Below are positions 36,377-49,239 of a stretch of DNA of 64,000 nucleotides, in pieces. Below the pieces are notes generated by a model, which made no database searches, was not told where the DNA came from, and saw only the letters and a list, made by a program, of their open reading frames with translations. The first letter of the stretch is position 1, and the number at the start of each line of letters is the position of its first letter. Origin of the DNA: Ailurus styani (lineage: Eukaryota; Chordata; Mammalia; Carnivora; Ailuridae); the NCBI GenBank assembly GCA_002007465.1, contig LNAC01001207.1, positions 56,406 through 120,405 on the forward strand, read 5' to 3'. Both the position numbers and the translations under genes were made by a program.

Positions 36377-39300
36377 TAAGATTCCATGTCTGAGGTCTTT
36401 CGTGACATGCAAACAGCTTAACTCAGGTACTAAAGAAATGACTTACTATTGACAACATTGTCTTTTCAACTGTGTTTATCATGCAAATACAAAGACGTAC
36501 CCCATCCCACATATGTTCCCTAATGTTTTCAGCTCTCAATGTTGTCTCAAATGCAGTTTGATGCCTTAGGCTGGAGAACCCATGAAGCATTTTTACCTCT
36601 AGCTGTCTCAAAGGCATAAGGTTGATCTCTATAATTTTCACTAGGAAACATAAAGTAATCTTAGGGAAACTCAATTTGAGTCTCTAGGACACCTACCAGG
36701 TTCCTGGGTTCCTTATCCCAGAGCAAGGGAGGAAAGGTTTCAAATTCTTCAGGTTCTGTAACTTCTCTGCTCCTGAACCATGTTGGGAATCCATATTATT
36801 ATATAGACTCTCATACTCTTTCCTAGCATAGGCATATCCTCCTGAGAATTAACAGGCACTTAATCCCCTGGGAACAATAACAATCTAACTTCATCATGGT
36901 CTGTCAATAACAGGTTCTCCTAAGAAATGCAGAAAGCAGGCTCAGACTCACAGTCATAGATTTAATTAACTCTTGAGATCCTGTTCCTTCATCAGGTACA
37001 GGCTGTGAGGCGAGCCTGTCACAGACACTGGTAAGGTGGCCTATATCCAGCTATGTCTCCAACAGTAAGTGTATGCCTTAATAGTCTCAGTCTAAGACTA
37101 TCACAGACCTCATGTGGCATTCTGCCCACAGATAGGTTCTGTTTGGTCACCACAACATCAACTTTTAAATGGGACTGGATTTAGGTAGGTCACAAGCTTT
37201 CAGATTTACCATTGACTCCTCTTTTCTTCACTATCTTATATCTAGTCCCTTCACATTTATTGGTCAGTGAAGGCATTTCATCTCATAAAACAGAAAGGAA
37301 AGCCAGAATCACAAGCATTCTGGTATCTTAGACCTTCGATGTCAGAAGCATCAATTTTTATTCAGCCCTCAACTTTGAAAATTGGAAAAAAAATGAAAAG
37401 TATAATTCTGGTGGTACATTTAGGAGCACATATGATTTTCAGAGGAAGAATAGAAAATAAGATCTAGTTAAACACCTTCAGCATGAAACAAAGTAACAAC
37501 AGATAAATGAACCGATTTACATATGCCTACGATGATCACTTGATCTTCAGGTTACTATAAAAGGAGATGTGCTAGAGGTGAGAGCCACAGTCATCTGCAT
37601 AGGTCAGGCAGAAAATTGGACAAAAGAGGCTTATAATTTGATTGTGAAAATTGATTTTCCACATTCTAATATATGTGTGTGTGTGCGTGTGTGTGTGTGT
37701 GTGTGTGTATTACTGTCAGAACATTAAATAAAGTAATAAAAATTCTTAACCTAGATGTATTTAATCCAGTATCTGTCTGGGATCATAATGGAATTATATG
37801 GCTCAATCATGTCTATGCTACATCCTCCCAGCATTCCTTGACATCTATCTGCATCATTCTGAGGTGAACATTCCTTGATCTCTAGATCCAGAAATGGCTT
37901 TAAGGTCACCAGGAGGAAAAGCAGCCAGAACTAGACAAAAAAAAAAAAAGTGTTTTGTTTTGCTTTGTATTTTCAGAGAGCAAGGCAATGAGAACTCTGC
38001 CCCAAGAAGGGCTAAATTTAGGTAAAGGCAAATTCACCTAAGAAAATTTAGGGAAAAGATTAAATAAAATGCATTATCCTCTTCCTGTTTTTCTTTCTCC
38101 TATTTGAATTCCTGCCCCAGCCCCTCCTCCTCCATTTCTTCCCTTCTTTTATTCCTTTTTTTAATCTACTGTTAATATTATAATTTTAATGGAAAAAGCT
38201 CTGAATTTCACAATGACAAATAAAAAGAGTTGCTCTCAGCGGCCTTCTCTGAGACTACTTCTATGTGCTTTATATGCTTCTAGAACTTTCCCCATTGGTC
38301 TGGAGCTACCTCCATCCTTTCTAGAACACTTGGCCTATGGAAACCTTTCTCTGAACCATTTCTCTTCTGTGAGGTTTAAAAAAAAGTGAAGAAATAGAAG
38401 TTGATAAGTATGCCACCCTAGTTGATTTATGGAATTAAATGGGGAAGTAAAGTTTGCAGCAGAAAAGAACAAGGGTAGCTTTTCAGTTCCACAAACCTTA
38501 CTTGGAGGGAACCAACCTCTGTCAACCTATAACCTCTCCTGGTGAGAACATCAGGGTTTGAGTTATGTCATGAATCAGCTTCTCACAGTGTACCACTTCA
38601 AATCTTTTGGCCTTATTGTCCAGGCATTTTTGCAAAAACCAGACCCATCACTCATTGACTGGCTCTACAAAGGAAGAACATGATAGCCGCTTGCCTTAGG
38701 CCTGTACTGTGCTCCTCTTGCTTCTTGCTCCCGGGGCTGACACTGAGGCATGACATATTCTCAGGTATTCACTTGGTGTTCGTACATATGAGGAAGTATG
38801 TGGGAATGAAAAACTCATAGGATAAATATTGACCAACGGTAAATGAGATCCAATGGATTAATGTTTCCCTTCTTATTTTTCTGGATGGAATATCATGAGA
38901 TGTATTTGATAAGGCTTCAGAGTTGGGTCTGCAGGAATGGTCCATAGTCACCCATAAAGGTGACTGGTTCATTACTGATTTACCATCTCTCAGCTCCAAA
39001 TTCCTTTTTGCCTGTTCTATGATGATGGTGTTGGACTCCATAAATACTTTTCTTTTGTCAGCTGACAGAATATTAAGACAGGTCAGTGGAAGGCAGAGGA
39101 GTTTTCTCTTCACGGATTCTGTGTGCTTTCTTGGTCACACTCCCACAGAATGTGCTATTTTTCCATTGCTTGGCACTGTGTGTTTCTTCAGTACCCAATT
39201 CCAGCAGTGCACAGCTCCCTCCAGTATTAGCCACTGAACTTGTTCTCCACTCTTCACTAGGACAACAGGAACATAACCAGGGGCACAGATAGTATATAAC

Positions 39301-41303
39301 AGGCTTCTAGCTGAGGGAACATCTCTTACTTCTTCTCCTTAGTCCTGGGTATGTGTATACAAATCAGGGCAGCATAGGACTAGTCATCTAGCAAACAGGC
39401 CACCCAACCCTCATCTCAAAAGGGCAGCCTAGAGCTACCCCCACCTGAGCCTCACATGTAAATATATTATAGTTCTATAAAGGGCTCTCTCTCACTATCC
39501 CAGTTCCAGCAGTGCCTGGCAGTCGTAAGCTTGTCTGGCACCCAGACCTCAGAGACCTGGCACCTTTCTTGGCACTCCCAGAGAGCAGATTGTGTTCTGC
39601 AAGCTTCACCAATGGAAACCTTAGTAACTTCACAGGCTTAATATTTACTTTAAAAAGTAAATTTGTCCATTTATAAATGTACTTGTTCATTACAGAAAGG
39701 AGAATACCCAAATTCCTTGAGGACTATTGGACATGAGATATCATCTCTCACTGATAATAGGCAACCATATATTCCATCATATTCTTTTTGATTAAAGTAT
39801 GAGATTATTGAGGCAAGATGATTAATATAATTATGGAAAAATTTTATCTCACAGGGAACACAGTGATTTTCATACCTGTGGCTGGTCCCCAGAGGCCTAA
39901 GTATATAATTGGTTATATCACACTTATGAGCTAGGAAAATTTTCATATTACCACATCTGTAAAGTTGGAACAATTATAGTAGGAAAGAAAAGTACAAAGT
40001 CGAATTAAGCACAAATAAAATTTGTGAATAGTTGCCCCAGAATCCCATGACATTTATCACTGTCTTATAGGTGCCCCTCCATTAATTCACATTCATGGCA
40101 TCACTGAAGGTTCTGATAAGTTACTGGAAGAGAAAGAAGATATTCGGGCTTGGTTTATAGACAGATTGGTGGGCAAGTTGGTACTAACCAGAAGTAGAAT
40201 ATAGTGGCACAATAGCCTCACACATGGGTGGCTATAAACAGAGAAAAAGATTGCTGAAGGACAATTCTCATAATGGACAGTGCTCTTGGTTGTTGACTTT
40301 GTGTAGTAAGAGAAGTTGTCTAAGGTACGTGGTTATACATGGACGTCTGTACTTTGCTGAAAGGCTTGACTAGTTGGTCAGTGAATGGAACTAGCAAACT
40401 TGAAAGAAGAGAGATAAGGAAGTCTGTAGAAGATGTATGTAAAATACATACTAAAGTGGACACAGAGGGTGAAAATCTTTGTATCTCATGCTAATAGCCA
40501 CCAAACAGTACCCACCTCAGAGGAGAAACTCGGTAATAGGATAGAAAGAAACTACATGTAAATATCAGCAGGCTTTGGCAATACCACTGCTGATCTGGTG
40601 GGCCCACAGATGAAGTCATTATGAAGACATAGAGATAAAACATGAGCCAAAAGTATGAATTCCCTTTTATCAAGGTTAATTTTAGGGGAAATTGTATAAT
40701 CCTCATTCCTGGAATGTTAGTAATGTTATTAACAACTTTAATGTTCAGCTAACAGCAGCAGGAACTGATCCTGAGCATTTGATATGGTAGTTTTATGTAC
40801 ATCAGATACATTCCTACACAAAAGAAAGGGAAAAATAACTACCAATATATGATCCAATGTTGAATTACATTGATATGCTTATGAGATACACTCTATACAA
40901 TGACAATTTTTAGAGTTAACTAAGAATTTTAAGAAGAAAAAAATTAAAGCGCTCTTTGGATATCATTCAGAAAAGAACAAGAGGTTTATTAACAAAGTTT
41001 CCTACATTAAATCTGGACTTTTTGAATGATATGCAGTCTGAAAGAATACTTTATTCAGGTCTCATACTACTTGCACATATGAATAGTTGTTTACATACAT
41101 TATCTCATTTTACCTTGAAAACAAAAGAGAATTTAGGTGATATTAATTTGGAATCACTGACATGGAAACTAAGCAAATAACACAATCTGTAAGTTACTTA
41201 GTTTCAGGTTTTTGGAAGACTAGGCCCTTTGGAGAAAATTACCCCATTCTACTGAACCACTCATTCACAAATGGCTTTCTCTCTATTCTGAGATAACTAG
41301 TGA
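36377..41303. other. Long gene-free interval between A7-like and F2-like
   Basis: No receptor remnant, other gene or CAN SINE is recognised in about 4.9 kb apart from the TG repeat at 37673-37709. Open frames are short and overlap on both strands. Confidence 0.5.
37673..37709. repeat. (TG)n microsatellite
   Basis: TG run with a single CG unit. Confidence 0.95.
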
Positions 41304-42234
41304 TTAGATTTGTTGCTGCTTCTGAATTAAGACCTTGACAATAGCCTTTCGAATCTGCTTAGTCTTCACACTGTAGATGATAGGGTTGAGCACAGGAGGG
41401 ATGAGAAGGAAGACATTGGCCATGATGGTGTGGACAAATAGAGGTGCTGAATGGCCATAGCGATGGACAAGAGACAAGCTGATGAGGGGGATGTAGAAGA
41501 TGGCAACAGCACTGATGTGGGATATGCAGGTGTTGAAGGCTTTTTGCCGCCCTTCTGAGGAGGCAATGCTGAGAACAGATCGGATGATTAGTACATAGGA
41601 GAGCAAGATGCAAGGGCAATCAAACCCTGTTGTGGAGAAAAGTGCAAATAGACCAAGGATACTGTTGATTCTGTTGTCTGTGCATGAGAGTTGAATGAGA
41701 TCAACATGGTAGCAATAAGAATGNNNNNNNNNNNNNNNNNNNNNNNNNNNNNNNNNNNNNNNNNNNNNNNNNNNNNNNNNNNNNNNNNNNNNNNNNNNNN
41801 NNNNNNNNNNNNNNNNNNNNNNNNNNNNNNNNNNNNNNNNNNNNNNNNNNNNNNNNNNNNNNNNNNNNNNNNNNNNNNNNNNNNNNNNNNNNNNNNNNNN
41901 NNNNNNNNNNNNNNNNNNNNNNNNNNNNNNNNNNNNNNNNNNNNNNNNNNNNNNNNNNNNNNNNNNNNNNNNNNNNNNNNNNNNNNNNNNNNNNNNNNNN
42001 NNNNNNNNNNNNNNNNNNNNNNNNNNNNNNNNNNNNNNNNNNNNNNNNNNNNNNNNNNNNNNNNNNNNNNNNNNNNNNNNNNNNNNNNNNNNNNNNNNNN
42101 NNNNNNNNNNNNNNNNNNNNNNNNNNNNNNNNNNNNNNNNNNNNNNNNNNNNNNNNNNNNNNNNNNCTTAGGCCTGGGATACCCGTCAGCAAGAAGGTCA
42201 GAGGTTGAGCATGGGTATTATTGAGGGTCAACAT
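41304..42234 (-). CDS. OR51F2: Class I olfactory receptor, OR51F2-like, interrupted by assembly gap
   Basis: Only the two ends are readable. The N-terminal 22 residues contain the sequon NNT at 5-7 and end in FLLTGIPGL. After the gap the frame runs from HSYCYH in EC2 through SYVLIIRSVLSIAS, KAFNTCISH and PPVLNPIIYSVKTKQIRK to a stop at 41304-41306. LNNT.AQPL at the start and RSVLSIAS with HRYG.SAP near the end are what I remember of human OR51F2. The start at 42234 is favoured because a splice acceptor sits 9 bases upstream. The missing part spans TM1 to the start of EC2. Between the two readable parts there are 445 bases, which is not a multiple of three and about 20 short of OR51S1. Either the gap length is an estimate or the gene is frameshifted; intactness cannot be judged. 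Confidence 0.85.
41724..42166. other. Assembly gap, 443 N
   Basis: It lies entirely inside the OR51F2-like coding region. The length is not a round default, so it was probably estimated from read pairs. Confidence 0.99.
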
Positions 42235-42243
42235 ATTGAGGGA

Positions 42244-42262
42244 CTGAGAAGACAGGGATATT
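42244..42262 (-). other. Candidate 3' splice acceptor of OR51F2-like
   Basis: The minus strand reads 'caaatatccctgtcttctcag', a strong pyrimidine tract ending in AG 9 bases before the ATG. Confidence 0.5.
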
Positions 42263-42577
42263 TGAATAATTGAACATAACACGTAATAAATTTATAGCTA
42301 TCACTTAGAATATCTCCCTGGCACTCTCATATTCACTGAATTACTACTGCTGATTCTTTAAGAATTTTAGTTTTTTCTGAGCTTTCTAGTACAAGATTCT
42401 TCTATCCATGCCTCTCCTCGTGTATTGAAAAGAGAGGATTCCCTGAATTATGCCACATCAAATTTTCTTAAGTCTGTAATTTTCTTGGTGACAATAAACA
42501 TCACAATTAAGTCATCCCTGCATGTACAAGTTCCAAGTAGAATGCTTAAACAATATGAGAAAATTGGTTTCCAGCAT

Positions 42578-42665
42578 TTTTTTACTACAGTATAATTAAT
42601 ATACAGTGTTATATTAGTTTCAGGTGTACAATATAATAACATAATGGTTTTCACTATTTTTTAAA
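42578..42665 (-). mobile_element. Old L1 3' end fragment, antisense
   Basis: 'atacagtgttatattagttt' followed by 'caggtgtacaatataataac' is the old L1 3' UTR motif. Confidence 0.6.
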
Positions 42666-42824
42666 AAATAAATTACTAATCCTGAACTAAAGCACTGAAA
42701 AATCAAGTCACATTTGAAATGTGGATATTACTAGTTTTTCCTGGGCATTCAGAAGAATGCCAAAGACATCCCCAAGACACATATTTTATATATGTGAAGT
42801 CAAGGTGGTCCAAAGAACCACCCT

Positions 42825-42990
42825 AACAAAAATAATTATAACTCCCATTTGTTGAAAGTTCTCTGTGTTATTGACATTTTATATGCATTATGCAATTTCA
42901 TCCAAACACCAACTCTAGGAAGTAGATTGTTGTATATTTTGCATATGAGGAAACTAAGACTCAAAAATTAATCATCCAAGGTTATCTTTA
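42825..42990 (+). repeat. MIR SINE
   Basis: 'ctcccatttgttgaaagttc', then 'attttatatgcattatgcaa', then 'catatgaggaaactaagact' gives the MIR core. Confidence 0.75.
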
Positions 42991-43037
42991 TAAGCACTAC
43001 CTAATTGTTGAGAGAAACCATATATAACACAAAGGTG

Positions 43038-43118
43038 GAGGAAGGAAGGAAGGAAGGAAGGAAGGAAGGAAGGAAGGAAGGAAGGAAGGAAGGAAGGAAG
43101 GAAGGAAGGAAAGAAGGA
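43038..43118. repeat. (GGAA)n microsatellite
   Basis: About 19 tandem GGAA units, followed by a G/A-rich stretch to about 43210. Confidence 0.97.
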
Positions 43119-43284
43119 ATGAATTTAGTGGGAGGGAGGGTGGGAGGGAGGGAGAAATTGAGAGACAGTGAGGAGAGGGAGGGAGGAAAAGAAGGAAGAA
43201 AGAGAAATGCAAACATTGTCATTATTTTAACATAGTGCAGTAAGCATTACATTTTGATACATGGTATTGGCTGCTCCTGAAACA

Positions 43285-43560
43285 CAAAGAACCATAACAG
43301 CCCTCGTTTCTTGAACACACACCATGTGCCAGATGCAATCAATTTCATATCCATAATCTCATCAAAACATCATATTCATCCAAATCATCCAATGAAATAT
43401 AAAAAGTTGTTATCCCTAATATTTTTATGAGGAAACTGATGTTTCCTCATCAAAGTGATTAAGTAATTTCCCCCAAATAATCAGAAAAGCTGCAGTCATA
43501 ATCTGCATGTAGGACTCCAAAGCCTTCATTCAATAAATCTGAGGAATCATAGCAGGAATC
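43285..43560 (+). repeat. MIR SINE, probably complete
   Basis: 'acacaccatgtgccagatgc', then 'gttatccctaatatttttat', then 'gaggaaactgatg', then 'cagtcataatctgcatgtag' follows the MIR order. Confidence 0.65.
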
Positions 43561-44689
43561 TCTACACCAGTCTGACAAAATGTCCCTGCCAAACATTTTT
43601 CAAATTTGTACCTTCCAGAGACACATTTTGGTCAATGTGGCATCTCTGGAGTAGAGTCTTAAGTTTCAGGTTAATTCCCTATGAATTATGTAAACATGAA
43701 GCTCCTTAGGCTCCTGGGGAAAGGAATTTTATCACTGATAGTCTCTGTGTGCAAAGGGCCAGAGAATCAGGTGCGGAAGTGACACCCACTATGGAAAATA
43801 ACAGCAAAATAGAATTACCAGATTTGGTTGACTCATTTTTGTGATACATTTACATATTACGCCGAGGATACTTTCTTCCTGGAAATTTCTTTCCTCATGT
43901 ATTGGCACTAGTCTCTAGTACTTGTCTCCCACCACTCAGCAGTTTCTCTCTGGCTTCCCACCCCGCACCCAAAGAACCTTAACTTTGGAATCCTTCAGGC
44001 ACCTGCCCTTCGCCCATTCTCTAGTCATTTAAGTAATTATCTCACCCATTTTCACAGTTTCATCTTCACCTATATAACGAAAAATTTCAAATAGATACCT
44101 GAAGGCAGCTGTGGTTTCCAGGTTCTTAAAGATTAGAACTTCCTTCTGAACGTTGCCTTAAGTGCTTCTCATGAGTAAATCAAATTCAATATTTCAAAAC
44201 CAAATTGATTATTTTCCCTATAATTGTTCTTATTCCTATATATCCTGAATAAAGCTTATAATTTTCATAAAATTAGCCAATTCTCTAAGTCAGAACTCTG
44301 GGAGTTCTCCCACACAACTTACATCTTTCCGAATCAATCACCAGTCCCTCCTACTCAAAGTCTAATGACTTTCTTCTTCCACCTCTTCTTTAAGCACAAA
44401 ATAATCTCTTTGAGATCTTCATACTGTATAACCTCGCCTATTAATTAACCTACAAATAGTAATAATGTATTATAAATATAAAATGACAAGAGCTTCAAAG
44501 CAATAACAACATCCATTTACTAAGCATCTTCTCTATGTCAGAAAAATAAAAATGAGAAAAACGATTCTTTAAACTGAATAAAAATGAGAAACCACATACG
44601 AGAATCTGTAGAACAAGACACTGGAGTGTATGTGTAGTCTGAAAGATACACATTTATTAGAAAGCAAGGATGTAAACCTTTTTTTCAAT
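43561..44689. other. Intergenic, no gene recognised
   Basis: Part (43.9-44.45 kb) is pyrimidine-rich and may be ancient LINE-derived. Not assignable by eye. Confidence 0.4.
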
Positions 44690-45124
44690 ATTAGATGCTT
44701 GTAAAATATTTAAATAAATGTGAGAAGAAGCAATTAACAAAGATTAAGAGCACAAATGAATGAGTTAACAATAAAACCAAAGTTGGTTACTTAAAGAGAA
44801 AATATGTGAGCTTTTTTCAAGAGTGGTCAAGAAAATTGTAGAAAAAAAGTGTGATTAACTGCATGAGAAATGAAAAAGAAAACAAAAATATGAAGGAAAA
44901 AAACTTTAAATATAGAAGAATAATATGCATAAGTACAACAATATATTTGGCAACAGATACAAAACGGACAACTTTACAGAACGCCATCAATCACCAAACT
45001 AGTTCAAGAAAGCAAACCCAGCAGAGAGGAAATGTCAATGATGGGGAAAACTCCCATCTTCCCAAATTTGAAGAAAAAAGAAGTAGGGTATTTCTATCTT
45101 CCACAAATTCTAGTAGAGTGGGAA

Positions 45125-45315
45125 AGAGGAAATTCTGCTCCCCCAACAAGGATCATTTGGCAATGCCCGGAGACACTTTTGGTTGTCACAATTGGGAAGG
45201 GAGTGCCACTGGCATCTAGTGGGTTAGTGCCAGGGATGCTTACATCCTAAAATACACAAGGCAACGAAGAACTATCCAGCACAGGACACTATCAGGGCTG
45301 AGGTTCAAAAGCCCT
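45125..45315 (+). mobile_element. hAT-type (MER) DNA transposon fossil
   Basis: 'tttggcaatgcccggagaca', 'tggttgtcacaattgggaag' and 'ccactggcatctagtgggtt' are the core of a common short mammalian MER element. Exact family not certain. Confidence 0.65.
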
Positions 45316-45690
45316 ATTCTCAAACATATAAACAGATGGGAAGCTAGTCATCTAATTACTGAGGATGACACAGGCAAACACTATAAATAACTTTTTAGCA
45401 AGTCAGATGTACTGTGCCTTGAAAGAATATTGCACTTTGAAACAGTGGATTTTTTCTTATGAATGAAAGAATTATTCAACTTAAGAAATCTATTAATGGT
45501 ATGGCTATACGAAAAGATTAATGGAGGGGAAAACCTGATCAAGAGATGAGGAAAAAAATCAGAAAATTCAATGACAATTCAAGAAAAAATTCTTAATATT
45601 TAGAAAGGAAATGCATTCCAGAATGAAAGAAATCTTCTAGAAATTTGGAGCACACATATTTACTGGTGACCTATTAAAAACATTTCTATT

Positions 45691-45918
45691 AAAGTCAGTA
45701 AAACAGGGGTGCCTGGGTGGCTCAGTGGGTTAAGCCTCTGCCTTTGGCACAGGTCATGATCTCAGGGTCCTGGGATCGAGGCCCGCATCGGGCTCTCTGC
45801 TCAGCGGGGAGCCTGCTTCCTCCTCTCTCTCTGCCTGCCTCTCTGCCTACTTGTGATCTCTCTCTCTGTCAAACAGATGAATAAAAATCTTTAAAAAAAT
45901 AGATAAAGTCAGTAAAAC
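45691..45918 (+). mobile_element. CAN-type SINE, mustelid-like, with 14-bp target duplication
   Basis: A well-preserved head and body ('gcctgggtggctcagtgggt'). aaagtcagtaaaac lies at 45691-45704 and 45905-45918. One of the youngest-looking copies in the window, inserted in old L1M. Confidence 0.97.
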
Positions 45919-46990
45919 ATAAATATATCTATTATCACAACTACTATTCAACATTCTATGGAAAAGTCTTAGGAAATGGAAAAGACAAGTAAAGCAGAGT
46001 GTTACTTTTGAAAAGAAATTTTTCAAAGTCTTTATTTAGGATTTAATTGATTCTTACCTTAAAAATTTAAAGAATGGACCACAAATTCTTAAAATAGAGT
46101 TCACCAAAGTGACCACATAGATTAATTAATATCACAAATTAATAGCTTTCCCTGTTCATAAGAATTAACCACTGAAGAAATTTTATAAAAATAAGGATTT
46201 ATTTACAAGGGCCATAAAACTATAAACTATATTGGTATAACACAATGTCTGTGTTTGTCAGGGAGAGAAGAAGTCTCTAAAAGTTTATTGAACATAAAGA
46301 AAGTCCTTTGTTTCTTTCTTGAAGATAAGTATAATCAATAGTGAAAAGATGTGAATTTTCCCATGAATATTCTCATAAATTAAAGCATTCTCAATCAATA
46401 ACACACAAGAGTTTTTAATGAGTGGTGACAAATGCATCCTAAAATGTATTAGGTACAATAAATATGCAATTATATTCAGTATAATACTGAAAATGACAAA
46501 GAGAGGGGATTTTTCTTTGATATATTAAAATGTAATATAAAGTTATTAAAACATATATAATATGGTCAAAAGATTAAAAATATATATTCCCAGAAAAAAA
46601 TAGCATTTCCATAAAATGTGTGAATGAGGATAAAAAACATGACAATGGCCTCTTATATCACTAAAAAAAAGAACTGAAATGTGGTAAATGATGTTTGGAC
46701 AATTGGCTAACAATTTATAAAAATACTAAAATATCCCTATTTTACACAGATCCCTGCACTTGGATTGAGAACTTCAAGGTAAAACGAAAGCCTTACAATA
46801 ATATTAGAAGAAATAAGAAAAAATTAACACCAATAAGTAAAATATTAATAAGAAACACTGCATCAGATGTAAATGCTATTGATTGCAAAAGATGCCTGTG
46901 AACAAAATAAAAAGTACAGAATATCATATATGCATTAGAAAGCCAAAGCCAAAGAATGCTGCTTCCTGCACTTCAAACTAGATTGTGTGT

Positions 46991-48179
46991 CTGTAGTTTG
47001 TTTGATGACAATCTATGATTTGATCAATGGTGAGGGAGTTGGGAATAGCAAACATAACATTAAGTAGATTTCTGTGTCCAGAGGTTTTGGTCGTGAAGGA
47101 CATGGTGGACATTGGGATGTGTTATTCTGGCCCAATAGTATAATAAAGATGAAGCTAGGTGTCTTTACTACTGCACTGATGGGAGGTAAGACCCTGGTGA
47201 CCCATTCCCATTTAAGATTCCTCAACTGTAAATGTTGAACTTTAAAAATATCCCTGATCTGCCTATTTTCAGTTTGTCTGTGATGACTGGTCAAATACCA
47301 AGATGTATTTGAAGTACTCTTTCTAAATATAAATGGTTTCTGTGAAGACAGCTATTAGAAAGCTCAGACTACCAGGATCCTGTAAAAAGTGAGTCAAGTG
47401 AAAAAACTCAAAAAGCTTATTTTCTAGCAAATGGGGATATAGAAATCAGTCAAATTTAAAAGCTGAATGAAACAATAAAATGTACAATTAATGTCAAATT
47501 TGGGATGCATAGAATCACAATTCACTCCATTTCCTTGACATAACTGAGTGTTTTTCTCCAGGGAATGAATATGTTTGCAAACTTGTTGCTGATATCTCAC
47601 TTAATTTCCTCAACATTCAGATTGCAGCTGCCACTCTGCACCCCTCTTCCCATTCTCTGTACTCTTCTACCTCTGATTTGTAGTCCTGTGCTTCTCAGTA
47701 CCTGGCCTGCTCCATGCCTCCCACTGCTCCATTCCTTCCTGGCCCTCCCAATTAGCTCTCAATAGTCACTCTTCCTGGTCTGCTTGCTGCTCCTGGCATC
47801 TTACCTGACTCTCAGCAGAGGGAGAATTGCCCTTCTCACTCACTGCCCAGCTATGTATGCCTGTGGACAGCTCTTGGACCTGGGCTTCTATAACGAGCTC
47901 AGCATGTAAGCCAGCCCTGCTGCCAAGAGACCCTTGGGGCTTAGAGATAATATAATCAGATGAGCAGCATGATTCTAGGTGTGAGGACTTAGCTTTCCTA
48001 GGGGGCTCATCACACTAGACTGAAGCAGGTCTAGATAATATGTTTACCATCTCTCTCTTAATTATTTTTAAAACTATTTGTAATGTTTATTTGCTTAAGT
48101 TAAATTTTAATTACTTATATATTTATAATGTTTTTCAATAAACATAAACATTCGTTTTTCTCCATTACCTGTATTTTAT
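46991..48179. other. Intergenic, no gene recognised
   Basis: No coding region or confident repeat. A C/T-rich patch lies at 47.6-47.8 kb. Confidence 0.45.
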
Positions 48180-48531
48180 TTACTTTTTTTATTTTTTATT
48201 ACTATGTTTAATTAGCCAACATATAGTACATCACTAGTTTTTGATGTAGTGTTCAACAATTCATAACACCAAGTGCTCATCACAACATGGGTCCTCCTTA
48301 ATACTCATCAGCCAGTTACCCCATCCCCCCATCCACCTCCCTTCTGTTGCCTTCAGTTTGTTTCCCAGAGTCCAGAGTCTCTCAAGGTTTGTCTCCCTCT
48401 CTGATTTCTTCCCATGCACTCTTCCCTCCCTTCCCCTATGGTTCTCTGCACTATTCCTTATGTTCCACATGGGAGTGAAACCATATGATAATTGTCTTTC
48501 TCCGCTTGACTTATTTCACTTAGCATAATCA
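48180..48531 (-). mobile_element. 5'-truncated L1 3' UTR, antisense
   Basis: 'tagtacatcactagtttttg', then 'cttcagtttgtttcccagag', then 'cgcttgacttatttcactta' matches the carnivore L1 3' end seen at 6132-6545. Confidence 0.9.
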
Positions 48532-49000
48532 TTATCTTTAGAGACTATTTACTGCCATGTAGGTTGCAGGCAAGATATACTCTCACACTCCCTCCTTCTC
48601 TCCCTTCTCTATTTCCAAATTCACTAACCTACAGCATAATATTTGCCTGGATAAGATATATAAATTTACATACAGTCTTATAGCTATGAATAAATATAAC
48701 ATATTCACATGTCAGTTGTTTGAACCTTAAAACAAATAAATTTTGATTGAAACATGATTAAATACACATTATTCAACACAGAATCTAGACTACATGGTGC
48801 GACTAAAAAAGAATGGCATAACACCTTACATCACTAACACATATTCACCCACATAAAATCAATTCTTTCTTTTTCCACTGATTCAACTGCCCATCATTAT
48901 GTCAAATTCCCATTGAATTCACACTGGACCATGGTTTTCTAGGACAACTTTCTGTTTCTCTGAAATTCAAATCATCTTCCCTTTGGCAAGGCTTTAACAC
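48532..49000. other. Intergenic, nothing recognised
   Basis: AT-rich, no gene or clear repeat. Confidence 0.4.
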
Positions 49001-49239
49001 ATTCTGCACTTTTTTTTATTTTTTAAAGATTTTTATTTATTCATTTGACACAGAGAGAGAGAGAGATTACAAGTAGGCAGAGAGGCAGGCAGAGAGAGAG
49101 GAGAGAGGAGGAAGCAGGCTCCCTGCTGAGCAGAGAGCCCAATGTGGGCCTCGATCCCAGGACCCTGGGATCATGACCTGAGCCGAAGGCAGTGGCTTTA
49201 ACCCACTGAGCCACCCAGGCGCCCATTCTGCACTTTTTT
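49001..49239 (-). mobile_element. CAN-type SINE, mustelid-like, with target duplication
   Basis: Antisense copy at 49018-49224 ending in 'aacccactgagccacccagg'. The target repeat attctgcactttttt flanks it at 49001 and 49225. Confidence 0.96.

Larger units (their letters stand above)
44690..46990 (+). mobile_element. Decayed L1M ORF2, sense
   Basis: A-rich plus-strand sequence follows the L1 ORF2 order, including a 'ctactattcaacattctatg' block near 45940 at the reverse-transcriptase position. No long frame remains. It is broken by a hAT-type fossil at 45125-45315 and a SINE at 45706-45904. Confidence 0.65.

Noticed and set aside
41359..41619. 86-codon minus frame overlapping the OR51F2-like C-terminus
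   Set aside because: Out-of-frame shadow starting at a TTG. The receptor frame has the conserved motifs.
42997..43235. Frames of GRKE or LPSF repeats
   Set aside because: Translations of the (GGAA)n microsatellite.
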